NCBI GenBank assembly: GCA_030710605.1
Contig: CP092884.1
Location: forward strand, 16,597,483 to 16,661,482
Source: Cordylochernes scorpioides
Lineage: Eukaryota > Arthropoda > Arachnida > Pseudoscorpiones > Chernetidae
Reading direction: 5' to 3'
Length of the DNA: 64,000 bases
The notes under the pieces are model-generated. The model was not told where the DNA came from. It did no database searches and saw nothing but the letters and a program-made list of their open reading frames with translations. Made by a program: the position numbers and the translations under genes. Below, in pieces: positions 11,421 to 23,440 of this stretch (its first letter is position 1; every line of letters starts with the position of its first letter).

Positions 11421-12180
11421 CAATCAACTGATTGATTAGAAAAATAATTACATATATGTCATAATTTGTATAGTTAATGCATTGAGATATAATTTATTTT
11501 CGTCAAAATAAGTATGTAAATATATTACACTTGTGTTAAAATGTAAATATGTAAATTCATCCATCTACAAAAAAAGCGGTACAAAAAATAAAGGTGGCAG
11601 ACATCGCGGGTGCGCTGTTCGCTTGGCAGGAGCTAATTCTTGGTTGCGTCCTTCCATTTGACCACGACAGTTACGACATCTATATTAATAAAATGCAAAT
11701 TTTATAAGAGGACATCACTAAAAACTTTCGTTACAATGCATCAATTTCAACCAAATTTTCAACATTTATGTAAAACGAGATGGAGCAGGTTTTGCTTAAC
11801 ATCAAAATATATTTCCTAACATTAACATGCGTAACTTCGCTGTTATCGATTAAATACAAAAAAAATCAACAGAGTTTATTTTATTTATATATAAATACAA
11901 AATTATATTTCAACAGAGTTAATTTTTTTACATACTAGCTAATAATCTCAATCTAAAAAATATTCAATACAAGCAATTTTAAGATAATTATCATGTTTCT
12001 AATTTCGCCTAACAAATATACAAATTTATAGTGACCAACATATGCAAATTTTATCTTTGTTTTTATTTAACTTGATATCGTAAACATATACATCCATTGT
12101 AAGCATTTTCCTGTTCACCTTCCGTGGTTTCTCTTTTCTCTGATAGTTTTTAGGTGTAGTATATTTTCTTATTACTAGAC
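11421..12180. other. No gene recognised
   Basis: AT-rich. A GC-richer patch near 11590-11670 has no recognisable motif. Confidence 0.5.
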
Positions 12181-12236
12181 TACAAACATTCCCTCGAGAA
12201 AAACCTGGGCGAAGCCGGGTACATCCGCTAGTATAT
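12181..12236 (-). repeat. CTAG/GC-hairpin motif
   Basis: On the minus strand it starts ACTAGCGGATGTACCCGGCT then TCGCCCAGGTTTTTCTCGAG. It is the same terminal motif as at 5556 and 25458. It abuts a TA microsatellite at the CTAG side, as the other copies do. Confidence 0.55.
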
Positions 12237-13080
12237 ATATATACCACACAACCTCAATGATCAATAATACAGTCCTCGCATTTTTACATCTTATTTTATA
12301 ATATCTCTGATGATTAAATAAATATAAATTTAAATTATAAAAGGCCTTGAATTATAAGGTTGTCCCAAAAATTCATGTTTTTCTTATTACTTGGCGGAAA
12401 TAATTATTACGGCGAATACATAATAATACATAATACAATTACTTTATACATAATACAAAGACATTATACATAACGCGGCGAATGATATTATGACGAATAA
12501 TATTGGTATTTCAAATTTTTGCAAATGTTTACGAACTTTTGAGATGGCCTTTTATTATAGATTTTCAAATAAAATAGATCAATTATACTCGTACAAATAT
12601 AAAAAAGAGGAAATTAACGTATAATTATGAGGCAAAAGTATAAATCAATATTTGAAAAAAAAATTGTTATTAATCGCGCGTATGATATTTTAAAAAACAA
12701 TTTTATTGGTTTTCATTTAGAAATATAGGAAGAGGTATAAAAAGTTTTTACACCTGGTTTGATTAAAATTAAATACCTATTATAGCGTTTTTTCCCGTCT
12801 CTCATCTCTGAGATTTATTTTTTTCTTCTGATTTATATTAAAATGTATACAGGAAATTAATATTGTGGAGAATTTCCGTAATAAAAAATATTCTAAATTT
12901 AATTTGTTTTTTTTTCCCCAAAAAAAAAAAAAAAGAAAAAAATCTTCTGATTGAATTTTTTTTATTCCCCGGTATATATTAATAATTCTTATATTATTTT
13001 TGAAGATATGTATATATAGATATCTTTGCGAAATTTCGGGTAATGAATAAAATATTAAAAATAATGCAAGACTGGAATTG
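12237..13080. other. No gene recognised
   Basis: AT-rich with long A and T runs (12907-12950). A short near-repeat of 'cataatacaa' units lies at 12415-12470. Confidence 0.5.
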
Positions 13081-13119
13081 TGCTGTAAACAGATGGATAC
13101 ATTCTTAAAAAGTGTTTTC

Positions 13120-13300
13120 CTGATATGGCAACGAAAAGTTGCTGATGGCTTGCGTCATCTGTCGGAATAAATCTCAACTATTCGTTATTTTCCAATTAAT
13201 TCTGATTTGTCCAAATACCCTTTCTTGATTAATCATGCAAAACTAACCAAGTACGCATTTCGGGCTATTGGCTCTCATCAACGTGGTGCAAGTTTACTCC
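13120..13300 (-). mobile_element. Hammerhead-bearing repeat, near-intact copy
   Basis: Minus strand 13286-13247 reads CCACG-TTGATGA, stem II around a CAATA loop, GAAA, TGCGTA, CTTGG. Compared with the hammerhead consensus, C3 is T and stem II has one mismatch; A15.1-U16.1 and three stem I pairs are kept. Upstream in the repeat lies the body with GATGGCTTGCGTCATCT. Confidence 0.6.
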
Positions 13301-13435
13301 AGCATCATAAAAAATCATGAAAACGATATTAAGTGTGAAAGGGTATTTAGCCAATTCTGAAATATGGCTCTGTGGTATATGACTCATCTGTATTGGGCAG
13401 TTTCGCTAGATTAATCTACATACAAAATAAAATGA

Positions 13436-13860
13436 TTTAAAAGCGCGAATGTTTCATGTACATAATACAAACTTCTACTGTCCTTACTGCGATGAAAAAA
13501 ATATATTGGGAGGGCTTGGCTCATCAGTGGTGAACCCTCCCAGCGGTTTCGCCAATTTAATCCACCAGACCGCTTCTCGGAGCTTTAATACTATATTGGA
13601 TCATTCTGCTTTTATATGCTACACTGAAGGATGGAATCTTAGAAATGGTTTTCAAGTAAACTATGGACATAAGCTTATAGGACAGTAGCATTACATTCAA
13701 ATATTTGCTTCGAGCAATGCTCTTCAGCAAACTATAAAGACAAGGCCAGTTAGGCATAAATTAACATATAGCAATAACGCGCCATCTATACATACAAAAT
13801 AAGAGGATTTAAAAGCGCGAATGTTTCTTTTATACATAATACAAACTTCTACATTCTACA
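13436..13860. mobile_element. Foldback element plus an extra arm
   Basis: Left arm 13436-13495 has AAAGCGCGAATGTTTC and ACTTCTACTGTCCTTACTGC. The core is GGGAGGGCTTGGCTCATCAG..AACCCTCCCAGCGG, and the inner part runs to about 13690. A second left-type arm follows at 13765-13855 in direct orientation, so this looks like two nested or tandem copies. It is closely related to the copy at 10660. Confidence 0.65.
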
Positions 13861-13905
13861 TTAATCTAGATTCCGTTCTACTATTGCACATATGTTTTTT
13901 CAATA

Positions 13906-14388
13906 TGTTGTGTATGTAAATAGATTTGCATTCTTTAAAGCGTCCATTATGTAAATTTTTATGTGTATATAAATCAGACATTAATTGTTGTCAGGGAGTC
14001 GAAAGAATAAGAGCGATATAAAAGGTCATGCTCAAGTGCTAGTTGCTGTACTTCTAATTTCGACACAACAAAAGTGGCGACGAGGATTCGGGATCTACAG
14101 AGCCAGTAAAAAAGCTGAGAAAAACGGCGTCTATGCAAATATAGCTAATACATTTTTGTAACTCTCTGGATCAAGAAAATAGTAGAAAAGGTCAGCATGA
14201 CAAGCTCAACGCTAATAGTACCTTTTAGATGCTATAGCCCAGTGGAGGATACCTTCGATCTATTTGTACAAAAATTTGATGCAGCCTTTTTAGCAAATAA
14301 TCTGAAGGAGGAGAGAAAAGTGCCGATTTTTACCTCGTTACTAGATTCAGAAACTTTAAAGCTGGGAATTAATTCTATTCAATGAAAG
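13906..14388 (+). mobile_element. Gypsy-type LTR retrotransposon 5' end, truncated
   Basis: A 165-bp LTR runs from TGTTGTG (13906) to CACAACA (14070), with a TATA-like box GATATAAAAGG near 14012. After AAAG comes TGGCGACGAGGAT (14074-14086), a block commonly seen at the primer-binding site of Gypsy/Mag-type elements. The ATG at 14197 opens 62 codons with an N-terminal gag look (FDLFVQKFDAAFLANNLKEE, then VPIFTSLL). The element stops at about 14388; no protease, pol or 3' LTR follows. Clade assignment is tentative. Confidence 0.65.
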
Positions 14389-14481
14389 AAATGTGTATCA
14401 TAAAAATAATTTACAAAAATAAAATGATAGTTTATTAGCCAAATAATTGTATATATCGACTAAAAGCCTTCGATAATTATT

Positions 14482-14745
14482 TGAAAAAAAATTACCAAGA
14501 GGATGAGTATCTTATATTCAATGTTCACGTTTCACGTCAAGCTTTCGGGTATTAACGACTCTTCTACAGGGATCTAATGAATGAATCTAGATGGATCAAT
14601 TGATTATATACATACATTTATAATATTTACATACCTAGTTTCATTCCTTAGTTCTTATCCCTGTAGAAGGGTCTTTTATACCCGAAAGCTTTAAACGTAA
14701 ACATTAAATATAAGATACTCATCTTTTGGTGATTTTATTTTTCTT
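14482..14745. repeat. Inverted pair of Penelope-type ends
   Basis: Arms 14482-14574 and 14657-14745 are inverted copies sharing GATGAGTATCTTATATT and the block CTGTAGAAGGG..ACCCGAAAGCTTT. The plus-strand arm keeps a good stem II (GGGTCTTTTATACCC). Position 6 of the hammerhead core is U instead of A, so cleavage is not expected. There is no coding sequence between the arms. Confidence 0.55.
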
Positions 14746-16023
14746 TTTCTATTGTATATGATTCTAACAAAAGATATCTGAGTAATTTTGCATATTATAA
14801 TAAATATTTTAATATTAATGATATTTTAATAGATTAATTAATAATAATAAAATCAATATAGATATAGGGCACATATGTGCCAATATGTACCTTAATCATT
14901 TCAACAAACAGACGACCCAAACTACAAAAGGATAACTCGGTGGAGCGGGGGGTAAAAAAAGTTCCAAAATTGTATAAAACATCTTCCGACAACGTGTGTT
15001 AAAGCGGCACTTAGGATAGCAGACGCTCAATAAGCCTTCAGCCACGTGGTTGCATTATCAAATTCGCGTCTGCACAAAATGCTGACAGGTTGAATAGAAA
15101 GCCTCTTTGGCAGCATTGGCTTAACATAATAAAGAGGCGGATCGAAGGAAGCCTGGCCACACTGAAATATAGCCGTGGACTAAATTCTTTTTGAATGTAT
15201 CTCCCCCCGATATCCATCTACGTCCATTGTTTCCTGGCTTCTCCCATTTCTTGACTTCCACCGACTCTAAATCAAGATAATGTTAATTCTTCTTCTTTTT
15301 GAACCTTCTTTAAATATTTCCCAGGTTTCTTCTTAGCTTTTTTTGTCTTTTTTCTTATTCAGTACTTTATGCGCATTGCGTTTTTTTCATTCTAAATAGT
15401 TAAATTCATGTTTTATTTTTAGAAATCTATTTACATTTTAAACATTTTCTTTATTTTTGAAAATATTACAATCTAAATTTTATTGTTGATTAAGATACAT
15501 CTAAGTTCTCTAGAAAACGATACTGTTGGAACAAAGTTGTTGACTTGAATCATGATTATTCTATTTTTAGCCCTTTTGTGTATATTTTCTAAGTTTACTT
15601 TGGGTCATTTAAGGGCTTTTTAGGCGTTTTTATGCATATTACCTTTTCTTCTATACGATAAACTTCATGTTTGATCTAAGAAACATCTTCATTTACATTT
15701 TCTGTGTGTATATTAATATATATAAATTCAAATATTAAGCATCATTTATTTAATCAAGATGATCTGAAGTTAAGATGATATCTTTAATTTTATTATTATT
15801 ACCCTCTTATTATAGATAATACAATAATTCCGTTAATAGATTCAGACTGAAATAGGTTCTATCATGATCATTTGTATTGACATAAATCCAGGTTGAAATA
15901 TTTTGTATATATACTAATATTAAATATATATATTAGGCATATCCTAACCATTGATATTGCTGCACAAATTTCCTCTGATCTTCACCAGATGTAAAGACTA
16001 TAGACATTACAAGAGAGATAAAG
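14746..16023. other. Mostly no gene; one possible LINE scrap
   Basis: At 15090-15180 one frame gives KPLWQHWLNIIKRRIEGS, reminiscent of the linker of LINE polyproteins, but too short to assign. The rest is AT-rich. Confidence 0.35.
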
Positions 16024-16336
16024 AATAAATACAGTATATTCTAATCTATAAAATAAAAGAAGACAAGTTTCTTAAATAATTTTTAAACGCAAGCTTTCGG
16101 GTGGAAACCCTTCGACGGGCAGTATACAATGATCGCGACGATACAAACATGGTACATATGGCAGACAAGAATATATACACCTATGATATTTACATAACTA
16201 TTGCAAATGAGAAATTTACATCATAATGAAACAATATAGAGATTTTAATTTTTACTAAAGATGCTCATTACATAATTGGAAACAAGAATTTCTTTGAAAT
16301 ATGATACTTAACTGATATAGGTAACCATAGGGAGAA

Positions 16337-16795
16337 CTACATGAAGGCCAAGAGAGCGTGATAGGCTTCGGGGAGGTCGATTTTTCTATTGATGCTGCCT
16401 TGCTTATAGGATTCTATGGATTCAAGTATGAGTCTCTGATGTTGGTTACGGATGGATCTGTAATGTATTGTAGGGTGTGTGATGTTGAAAGTATGGCCTG
16501 TGTCCTGTATGTGTTGATATATGAGAGATTTGGAGTCACGGTTAGATATGTTACGAGAGTGCTCAGACATCCTGATGGCAACGGTTCTACCCGTCTCGCC
16601 TACGTAAGTAGCGGAGCATTGCTCACATGAGACGGAATAGACCGCGTCATCAGAACGTAGGGGATCCATGGGGACAAGGGGCTTAGTGTAGGGGTGTCGG
16701 AGGGATGTGAGGAGGTTAGGAGAGTTTTTATAATAGGTACGGATGCCATATGATTTGAGGTGTCTAGCTATATCAACTGCGGGGGGGGGGGGGGG
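16337..16795 (-). pseudogene. Penelope-like GIY-YIG endonuclease, left copy
   Basis: Continues after the C tract with AVDIARHLKSYGIRTYY. The GIY-YIG fold is visible: VYSVSC, then CEQC, TYVGETGRTVAIRMSEH, and LILESIES near the end. The two cysteines between the GIY and YIG halves are typical for Penelope-like elements. The enzyme nicks target DNA to prime reverse transcription. The coding part is intact and ends at 16337, but it is one base out of frame with the reverse transcriptase. The frame upstream of the tract in this register is not the native one. Confidence 0.85.
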
Positions 16796-18266
16796 AATAA
16801 GGAAGGAAACATATAGATCTATAAATTGTGGATGAAACAGGGGCGCCCGGTGTGTATGTGTGTCTATTGATAAAAGCAAGGGGGGAAAAAAGCTTTGGAG
16901 AGGTGAGATATGATATTGTTTTTTCTATAGTTTTAAAAATGTCTAGGGAACAGTGGGTATGGATTCTTTTAGTAAGGGTCTTAATTATGTTAACTTTATG
17001 GGAGGTGGGGCAATGTGAATTAAAGTGTGTGTAACTAGGGGGGCATTGCTTCTTATAGTAAACTGTGGTGTGGTATGATGAAAGGGTACGGATAATGAGG
17101 ATATCTAAGAAAGGAATAACACTATTGGATTCTATTTCTAAAGTAAAGGAAATACTAAGATTGTAGCTATTAAGATATGACAATATGGAGCTCTCCTGGC
17201 CTTTCTTGCAGATGCAAAACACATCATCTATATATCTACGCCACAATTGAATATCAGAAGGGAGAGTGCGGGTGATCCATTGGTCTATTTGTAATAAAAT
17301 AATTTCGGCTACTATGGAGGATAGGGGGCTGCCCGGGGAGCCCTTAATCTGTCTGTAGTGATTCTGTGAGAATGTGAAAGTATTCATGTTTAAACATATA
17401 TCAGTGAGTTGTACTATAGATGAGGAGGTTTGGGAATCAATGTTCTGTGTGTTGAGAAATTGTGATAAACTGCTAGTGATAAGTTCATGTGGCAGGCTAA
17501 GGTAAAGGGAGGTGACATCAAATGAGCACATAATGGTAGAAGGGTCGGGGGTCATAGCGGACATTTCACTGATAAAACGGGGGGTACTATTGATGGAGTA
17601 AGTGTTGTTACAGCTGCTTAATATTGGGGATAGGTGATTGGATAGATACTTGGCTAAAGGAAATGCAGGAGATAAATTATACGCTATGATAGGACTAAGA
17701 GGTATCTCTGGTTTGTGTATCTTAGGGAGGCCGTATATGTAAGCTGAGCTGTGTAGGTTAGAAGTAAAGAGGTTATAATCATCTGGAGTAATGTGTTTGT
17801 TCTTTTTTAAGCGGAGGAGGGAAGTTCTATATGCCTTAGTGATGGAGAGACTGACCTGATTTGATATGAGTGAGAAGGTAGAGCTGTCACTGAGGAGGTC
17901 ATGCATTTTTGAAAGGTAACTATTTTGATTTAAGATGACAGTATTAGATCCCTTATCAGAACGAGTGATTAATATGGATTTGTTGTGTTTTAGTCTCTGG
18001 AGTGTGGTGAGATCTGCACGGTTATTGGGGGGGGGGGGGGGGCAGTAGGGTTTAGATAAAGATTTAGTCACCATATTCCTGATGGAGAATTTATCCTGGA
18101 GGCTGAAAGATTTGACAGATGATTCAATAGCGCTGATGGTTTCTGGGAGGTTGGGCTTTGTAGAGATACGGAACTTAAGGCCCCTCTCCAATAGGGTGAC
18201 TTCCGATGGTGACAGTTTATGGTTCGAAAGGTTGACGACGGTTGAAGACCTTTGTTCAAGGTCCTG
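16773..18266 (-). pseudogene. Penelope-like reverse transcriptase, left copy
   Basis: Open frame from the internal junction (18266) to the poly-C tract; 472 codons follow the first ATG at 18191. Motif A is CSFDVTSLYLSLP, motif B is QIKGSPGSPLSS, motif C is RRYIDDVFC, and FLDILIIR follows. These are the marks of Penelope reverse transcriptases. The N-terminus is cut off at the head-to-head junction. Two C tracts lie in the frame: 16 C (18042-18027, in frame) and 15 C (16795-16781). With 14 or 17 C the second tract would join the frame to the endonuclease; with 15 it ends in PPPPRS-stop. So the protein is split in this copy. Confidence 0.85.
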
Positions 18267-19069
18267 GGTTCCTTTACTTTAGAAATAGAATCCAATAGTG
18301 TTATTCCTTTCTTAGATATCCTCATTATCCGTACCCCTTCTTCATACCACACCACAGTTTACTATAAGAAGCAATGCCCCCCTAGTTACACACACTTTAA
18401 TTCACATTGCCCCACCTCCCATAAAGTTAACATAGTTAAGACCCTTACTAAAAGAATCCATACCCACTGTTCCCTAGATATTTTTAAAACTATAGAAAAA
18501 ACAATATCATATCTCACCTCTCCAAAGCTTTTTTCCCCCTTGCTTTTATCAATGTTTCATCCACAATTTATAGATCTATATGTTTCCTTCCTTATTCCCC
18601 CCCCCCCCCCCCCCCCCCCCCCCCCGCAGTTGATATAGCTAGACACCTCAAATCATATGGCATCCGTACCTATTATAAAAACTCTCCTAACCTCCTCACA
18701 TCCCTCCGACACCCCTACACTAAGCCCCTTGTCCCCATGGATCCCCTACGTTCTGATGGCGCGGTCTATTCCGTCTCATGTGAGCAATGCTCCGCTACTT
18801 ACGTGGGTGAGACGGGTAGAACCGTTGCCATCAGGATGTCTGAGCACTCCCGTAACATATATAACCGTGACTCCAAATCTCTCATATATCAACACATACA
18901 GGACACAGGCCATACTTTCAACATCACACACCCTACAATACATTACAGATCCATCCGTAACCAACATCAGAGACTCATACTTGAATCCATAGAATCCTAT
19001 AAGCAAGGCAGCATCAATAGAAAAATCGACCTCCCCGAAGCCTATCACGCTCTCTTGGCCTTCATGTAG
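18267..19069 (+). pseudogene. Penelope-like RT C-terminus and endonuclease, right copy
   Basis: Begins mid-reverse-transcriptase (FTLEIESNSVIPFLDILIIR), directly at the junction with the left copy. It lacks 27 bp (nine codons) present in the left copy after FIN, an in-frame loss. One C is missing from a C6 run near 18535, which shifts the frame before the long tract. The tract itself is 29 C (18597-18625), a length that would keep the native frame. The endonuclease (VYSVSCEQC..YVGETGR) is intact from about 18627 to 19069. Confidence 0.85.
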
Positions 19070-19419
19070 TTCTCCCTATGGTTACCTATATCAGTTAAGT
19101 ATCATATTTCAAAGAAATTCTTGTTTCCAATTATGTAATCAGCATCTTTAGTAAAAATTAGAATCTCTATATTGTTTCATTATGATGTAAATTTCTCATT
19201 TGCAATAGTTATGTAAATATCATAGGTGTATATATTCTTGTCTGCCATATGTACCATGTTTGTATCGTCGCGATCATTGTATACTGCCCGTCGAAGGGTT
19301 TTCACCCGAAAGCTTGCGTTTAAAAATTATTTAAGAAACTTGTCTTCTTTTATTTTATAGATTAGAATATACCGTTCTAAGAAGAGAGTCTCTTATTTCT
19401 TATTAATAAATACAGTACA

Positions 19420-19764
19420 TATATTTTTCATATAAAAAGTATGCCGATACAAAACAATTACAATCGGTACATATATAGTGGAAGGTTAAGCTAAAAAATG
19501 CGTCAAATGAGATTTTCAAATTTATACAGTAAACAACTACATCTGTACAGACGGCTATGAACGGCAAGAAATCAGAATCATAACAAAAAGGTTTTCATAT
19601 ACTCTTGGTGACTCGATATTTCTATTGATACTGTGAAGTTCTAAGTATTTCAACACGAACCACCGTCATATTCATTAAAGCCTATAATACGCACATTTGG
19701 TCTCAAATACTTAGTTACTGATATGATAATAGGTAATATTTTGGTAAGTCGTTAACTTGAATCT
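19420..19764. other. No gene recognised
   Basis: AT-rich bridge between the Penelope insertion and the satellite. Confidence 0.5.
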
Positions 19765-20260
19765 ACTAGCCTGATCTACAGCGCAAGAATCGATGTTATC
19801 CGTGTAGGTGATCCTATATGCACGATCTTGTAGCAATAAATGATATTATCCGTGTCTGTCACTCCCTAGGTCAGATTTTCTCGATCTTCTAAGCAATAAA
19901 TAATATCCAGGTAGAGGTGGCTCTATAGGTTAGGCTAACACGATTTTGTAGCATTAAATAATACTCTATCTTGGTAGGTAACTCCATAGGTCAGCCTAGC
20001 ACGATTTTTTAGCAAATAATATATATATCATCCAGGTAGTTAGCTCTATAGGTCAGACTAGCACGAAAAATCCTCAATAAATGATACTATCCAGGTAAAA
20101 TAGCTTCATAGGTCAGAATTGCTCGATATTTCAGCAAGAAACGATAATATTCGGGTAGGTAGCTCCATAGGTCAGATTTTCTCGATTTTTCAGCAAGAAA
20201 TGATGCTAACCATGTAGGTATGTCAGACTAGCACGAATTTTGATGAATAAACTATACTAT
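19765..20260 (+). repeat. ~59-bp satellite, left block
   Basis: About eight diverged tandem units. A typical unit reads ATCCAGGTAGGTAGCTCC, ATAGGTCAGACTAGCACGAT, TTTCAGCAAGAAATGATACT. Units vary by small gaps and substitutions. The array is interrupted at 20261 by a foldback element and goes on after 20775. Confidence 0.85.
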
Positions 20261-20774
20261 TAGTAAATTAAATTTTATTGCCCTCTATCGTTAAAATTTT
20301 ACACAAATAAATTTACTGGCAATGCGTTTCTTTTTTTAAATCTCTACAGACCTTACTGCAATGATATGATTTAATGAATGAGAGGGCTTGGCTCATCAGT
20401 AGTGAACCCTCTCAGCGATTTCGCCAAATTAATCTCTATTATCGAGAGATTCAAATTTACGAGTGTCAAGTAACACATAAACTACAGGAAAAAAGTGTGT
20501 GTGATGGCAAAAAATTGTATTATATTAGTGTTTAGGTATTTGATTTAATTAATTATTAATATTAATATAGTTGATATAATTATATATATAATTATATTAT
20601 TATATCAACTATATTAATATTAATAATTATAGAGATTAATTTGGCGAAACCGCTGAGAGGGTTCACTACTGATGAGCCAAGCCCTCTCATTCATTAAATC
20701 ATATCATTGCAGTAAGGTCTGTAGAGATTTAAAAAAAAAACGCATTGCCAGTAAATTTATTTGTGTAAAATTTT
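20261..20774. mobile_element. Foldback element inserted in the satellite
   Basis: Arms share AAATTTACTGGCAATGCG, ATCTCTACAGACCTTACTGC and GAGAGGGCTTGGCTCATCAG. Between them sits a ~200-bp insert with a long AT palindrome (20545-20630) and the segment also found at 5670-5745. AAACTATACTAT occurs directly on both sides (20249-20260 and 20775-20786) and fits a 12-bp target duplication. Satellite units contain similar words, so this duplication is not proven. Confidence 0.75.
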
Positions 20775-21575
20775 AAACTATACTATCCAAGTAGGGAGCT
20801 CCATAGGTCACATAAGCTCGATATTTCAGCAAGAAATGAAACTATCCGGGTAGGTAACTCCATAGGTTAGCCTAGCACGATTTTTTAGCAAAAAATAATA
20901 TCATCCAGGTAGGTAGCTCTATAAGTCAGACTAGCACGAAATTACCCCAAGAAATGATACTATCCAGGTAAAATAGCTACATAGGTAAGAATTTATCGAT
21001 ATTTCATCAAGAAATAATACTATCCAGGTAGATAGCTCCATTGGTCAAACAAGCACGATATTTCAGCAAAAAACGATAATATTCGGGTAGGTACCTCCAT
21101 AGGTCAGATTTGCTCGATTTCTCAGCAAGAAATTATGCTAACCAGTTAGGTAGGTCAGACTAGCACGAATTTTGATCAATAAATTATACTATCCTAGTAG
21201 GGAGCTCCATAGGTCACACAACCTCGATTTTTCAGCAAGAAATGATATTATCCAGGTAGGTAGCTACATAGGTCAGACTTGCTCGATTTTTCAGCAAGAA
21301 ATGATGCTATCCAGGTAGGTAGCTCAATTGGTCAGTCAAGCACGAATTTGAAGCAATAAATAATTATACTCAGGAAGGTGTAACTCTAAATATCAGACTA
21401 GCACGAACTTTCAGAAAGAAATGATACTATCCGGATAGGTAGCTCCATAAGTCAGACTAGCACGATTTTGTAACAAGAAATTATACTATCCAAGAATCTA
21501 GATCCATAGGTCAAACTTGCTCGATCTGCTCATAGAAAAATAACGCTATATATGGAAGGTAACCCTATCCTAGCA
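20775..21575 (+). repeat. ~59-bp satellite, right block
   Basis: About thirteen further units of the same satellite, ending near 21575. The GCACGA and CATAGGTCA words are the best-kept parts of the unit. Confidence 0.85.
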
Positions 21576-22289
21576 CGGAGGTTCACCACCAACAAGTGAT
21601 GACACACTGGAAATTGATCTCCCAGTAATTATGATAATTTGGAGAGTTTTTAATAAGGAGGGAGATAGCTCCAGTAACAACCTGCTCTCTCTAACAAGCT
21701 CTCTCTCTCTCTAAATTACAGCAACAGAGTGAAGTTGTCATTAGTTGTTTCACCCCCTGATTAGCTGTCGGGATAATGAGTACCACACCTTCCTCACGTT
21801 TATCGACAGTACCTCCCGATCGCTTCTTTATATCTACCGTGAAACTTTGTTAGAACTCGCTCATAACACTAGCTTCAAAAACTTAAAGAAAAGAAAAAGT
21901 GAATTAAACTTGCTACAAAAATATATGTTCTAGCTATATATTATTTTTTATTGAATATATTCCACTTGCAAGACGTTAATATTCATTTCTTAAACGCAAG
22001 AGAGCTATGGGTTATTAACTCTACTTGTAACTATAACATGAAATTATCTTTAAAAAGGCAACTATTATTTATTTATTCCATTTAAAAGCATTATATCCCC
22101 CTAAGGACACTTGCGCTGTCATACATGCATGCCTTTACATTTCTCTATACATATTTACAATAATTTTAATCCATAAAAAATAGCCATATGATATTAACAA
22201 GGAGAAAGAGAGAAAAAAACAAGAAGAGAGAACTATGAACATATGTGTCTGGCAATATCTACAATCAACATAAAGAAACTTAAATTTCG
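21576..22289. other. No gene recognised
   Basis: Contains a CT microsatellite near 21690-21712. The small open frame at 21745-21933 has no motif. Confidence 0.5.
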
Positions 22290-22455
22290 ATGCACTAGCG
22301 CGCCATCTGTTATCAAATTATAAAACTATTTTAGACGCGTAATATTCTTTTTAAAATGAAACAATTTCAAGTTAATTTTTCCATTGCAGTAAGGGCAGTA
22401 GAAATTGTTTTATTTTAAAAAGAATATTACGCGTCTAAAATAGTTTTATAATTTG
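22290..22455. mobile_element. Foldback element, compact palindrome
   Basis: Two arms almost back to back: AAACTATTTTAGACGCGTAATATTC on the left matches its complement on the right, around TTCCATTGCAGTAAGGGCAG. The terminal block GCGCGCCATCTGT is at the left end only. The central core is missing, so it is a deletion derivative. Confidence 0.7.
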
Positions 22456-23284
22456 ATAAAGAAACTTATAATATGTTTAATAATATATATTTACGCGCAA
22501 AATTAGTATAAATATATAATTTATATTATAACTGAAAACATATACAATAACATTACAGCAGGCTGAAGAAGGTCAAAAGGCTGGAATTAGAACGTGGTTG
22601 GGCTTTTTTTTATTTATAAAAAGGTTATTTGGTCAATATTCTGGATTATTAGTTGATATTTTCATTTTGAAAGATGGCGAAAGATATCTGATATCAGGAG
22701 ATGTTTTTCTCTTGAAGTTGTTCCATTGAGAATAGAATTATTGGGAAGGTTATTAATTTCCTTTTTACTGCATATTGTAACTAATGTTATTTTTTAAACT
22801 CTTTAATGCAAAAATAAAGGTATTAATACATATTCACGTATATATATATATATTTATAAAGATGTGTGTGCTATTATCGAAGTATATTTTGTAATATTAT
22901 CGAGCTATATTTTCACGATCACATTTCCAAACGTTTTCATTTCATACCTATAAAGTTCCTTGTTTCAGTGCATTTGAGGCAAGGCACGACGAACAGAAAA
23001 GAATTTTCTAACATAATTTTCATTAATTTGTAAATAACGATGAAGTAATGAAGATTAATTTATCAAGCAATCAAAAATCTACTCACTTATCTTATTGAAT
23101 ATATATATTATGTAAATAAATAAATTACTATAGGAAACTTTAAAGATAGGTAACACAATGAAAGGTTATGTTATTAGTGTCAATAATATTGGAACATATA
23201 AAATATAAATCCTAATATATCTACACATTTCAATGCTTATCCTACACAATAGTAGGTATTTATTAATTTTAAGGCAAGTTTGCG
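22456..23284. other. No gene recognised
   Basis: AT-rich, with a TA microsatellite near 22843-22855. Confidence 0.5.
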
Positions 23285-23440
23285 TCGTCTGTATTTAAAA
23301 ATCCAAACTATTTAGTGCGTCCTATTTTTTCTTTCTCTTTTTTTTTTTTAAATAAAACAATATTCGAAACCGGCGAAACTGAAAGTTCCGTAATGATGAG
23401 CTAAGCCCTCCCAATATTTTCCTCGTTGCAGTAAGGGAAT
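23285..23440. mobile_element. Foldback element, decayed
   Basis: Keeps AAACTATTTAGTGCGTCC, the core word GGCGAAACTG, GATGAGCTAAGCCCTCCC and GTTGCAGTAAGG. It is shorter and more diverged than the copies at 10660 and 13436. Confidence 0.55.

Larger units (their letters stand above)
16024..19417. mobile_element. Penelope-like element, two copies head to head in one insertion
   Basis: A minus-strand copy (16037-18266) and a 5'-truncated plus-strand copy (18267-19372) form inverted arms of about 1.1 kb: 16034-17150 and 18267-19372. The 13-bp sequence AATAAATACAGTA flanks the whole block on both sides (16024-16036 and 19405-19417), so both copies arrived in one integration. Both carry the 3' part of the reverse transcriptase, a GIY-YIG endonuclease, a ~240-bp tail and the hammerhead-like block CCGTCGAAGGG..ACCCGAAAGCTTGCG. 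About 32 extra bp precede the right target duplication. Inverted double insertions are a known habit of Penelope-like elements. Confidence 0.9.
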
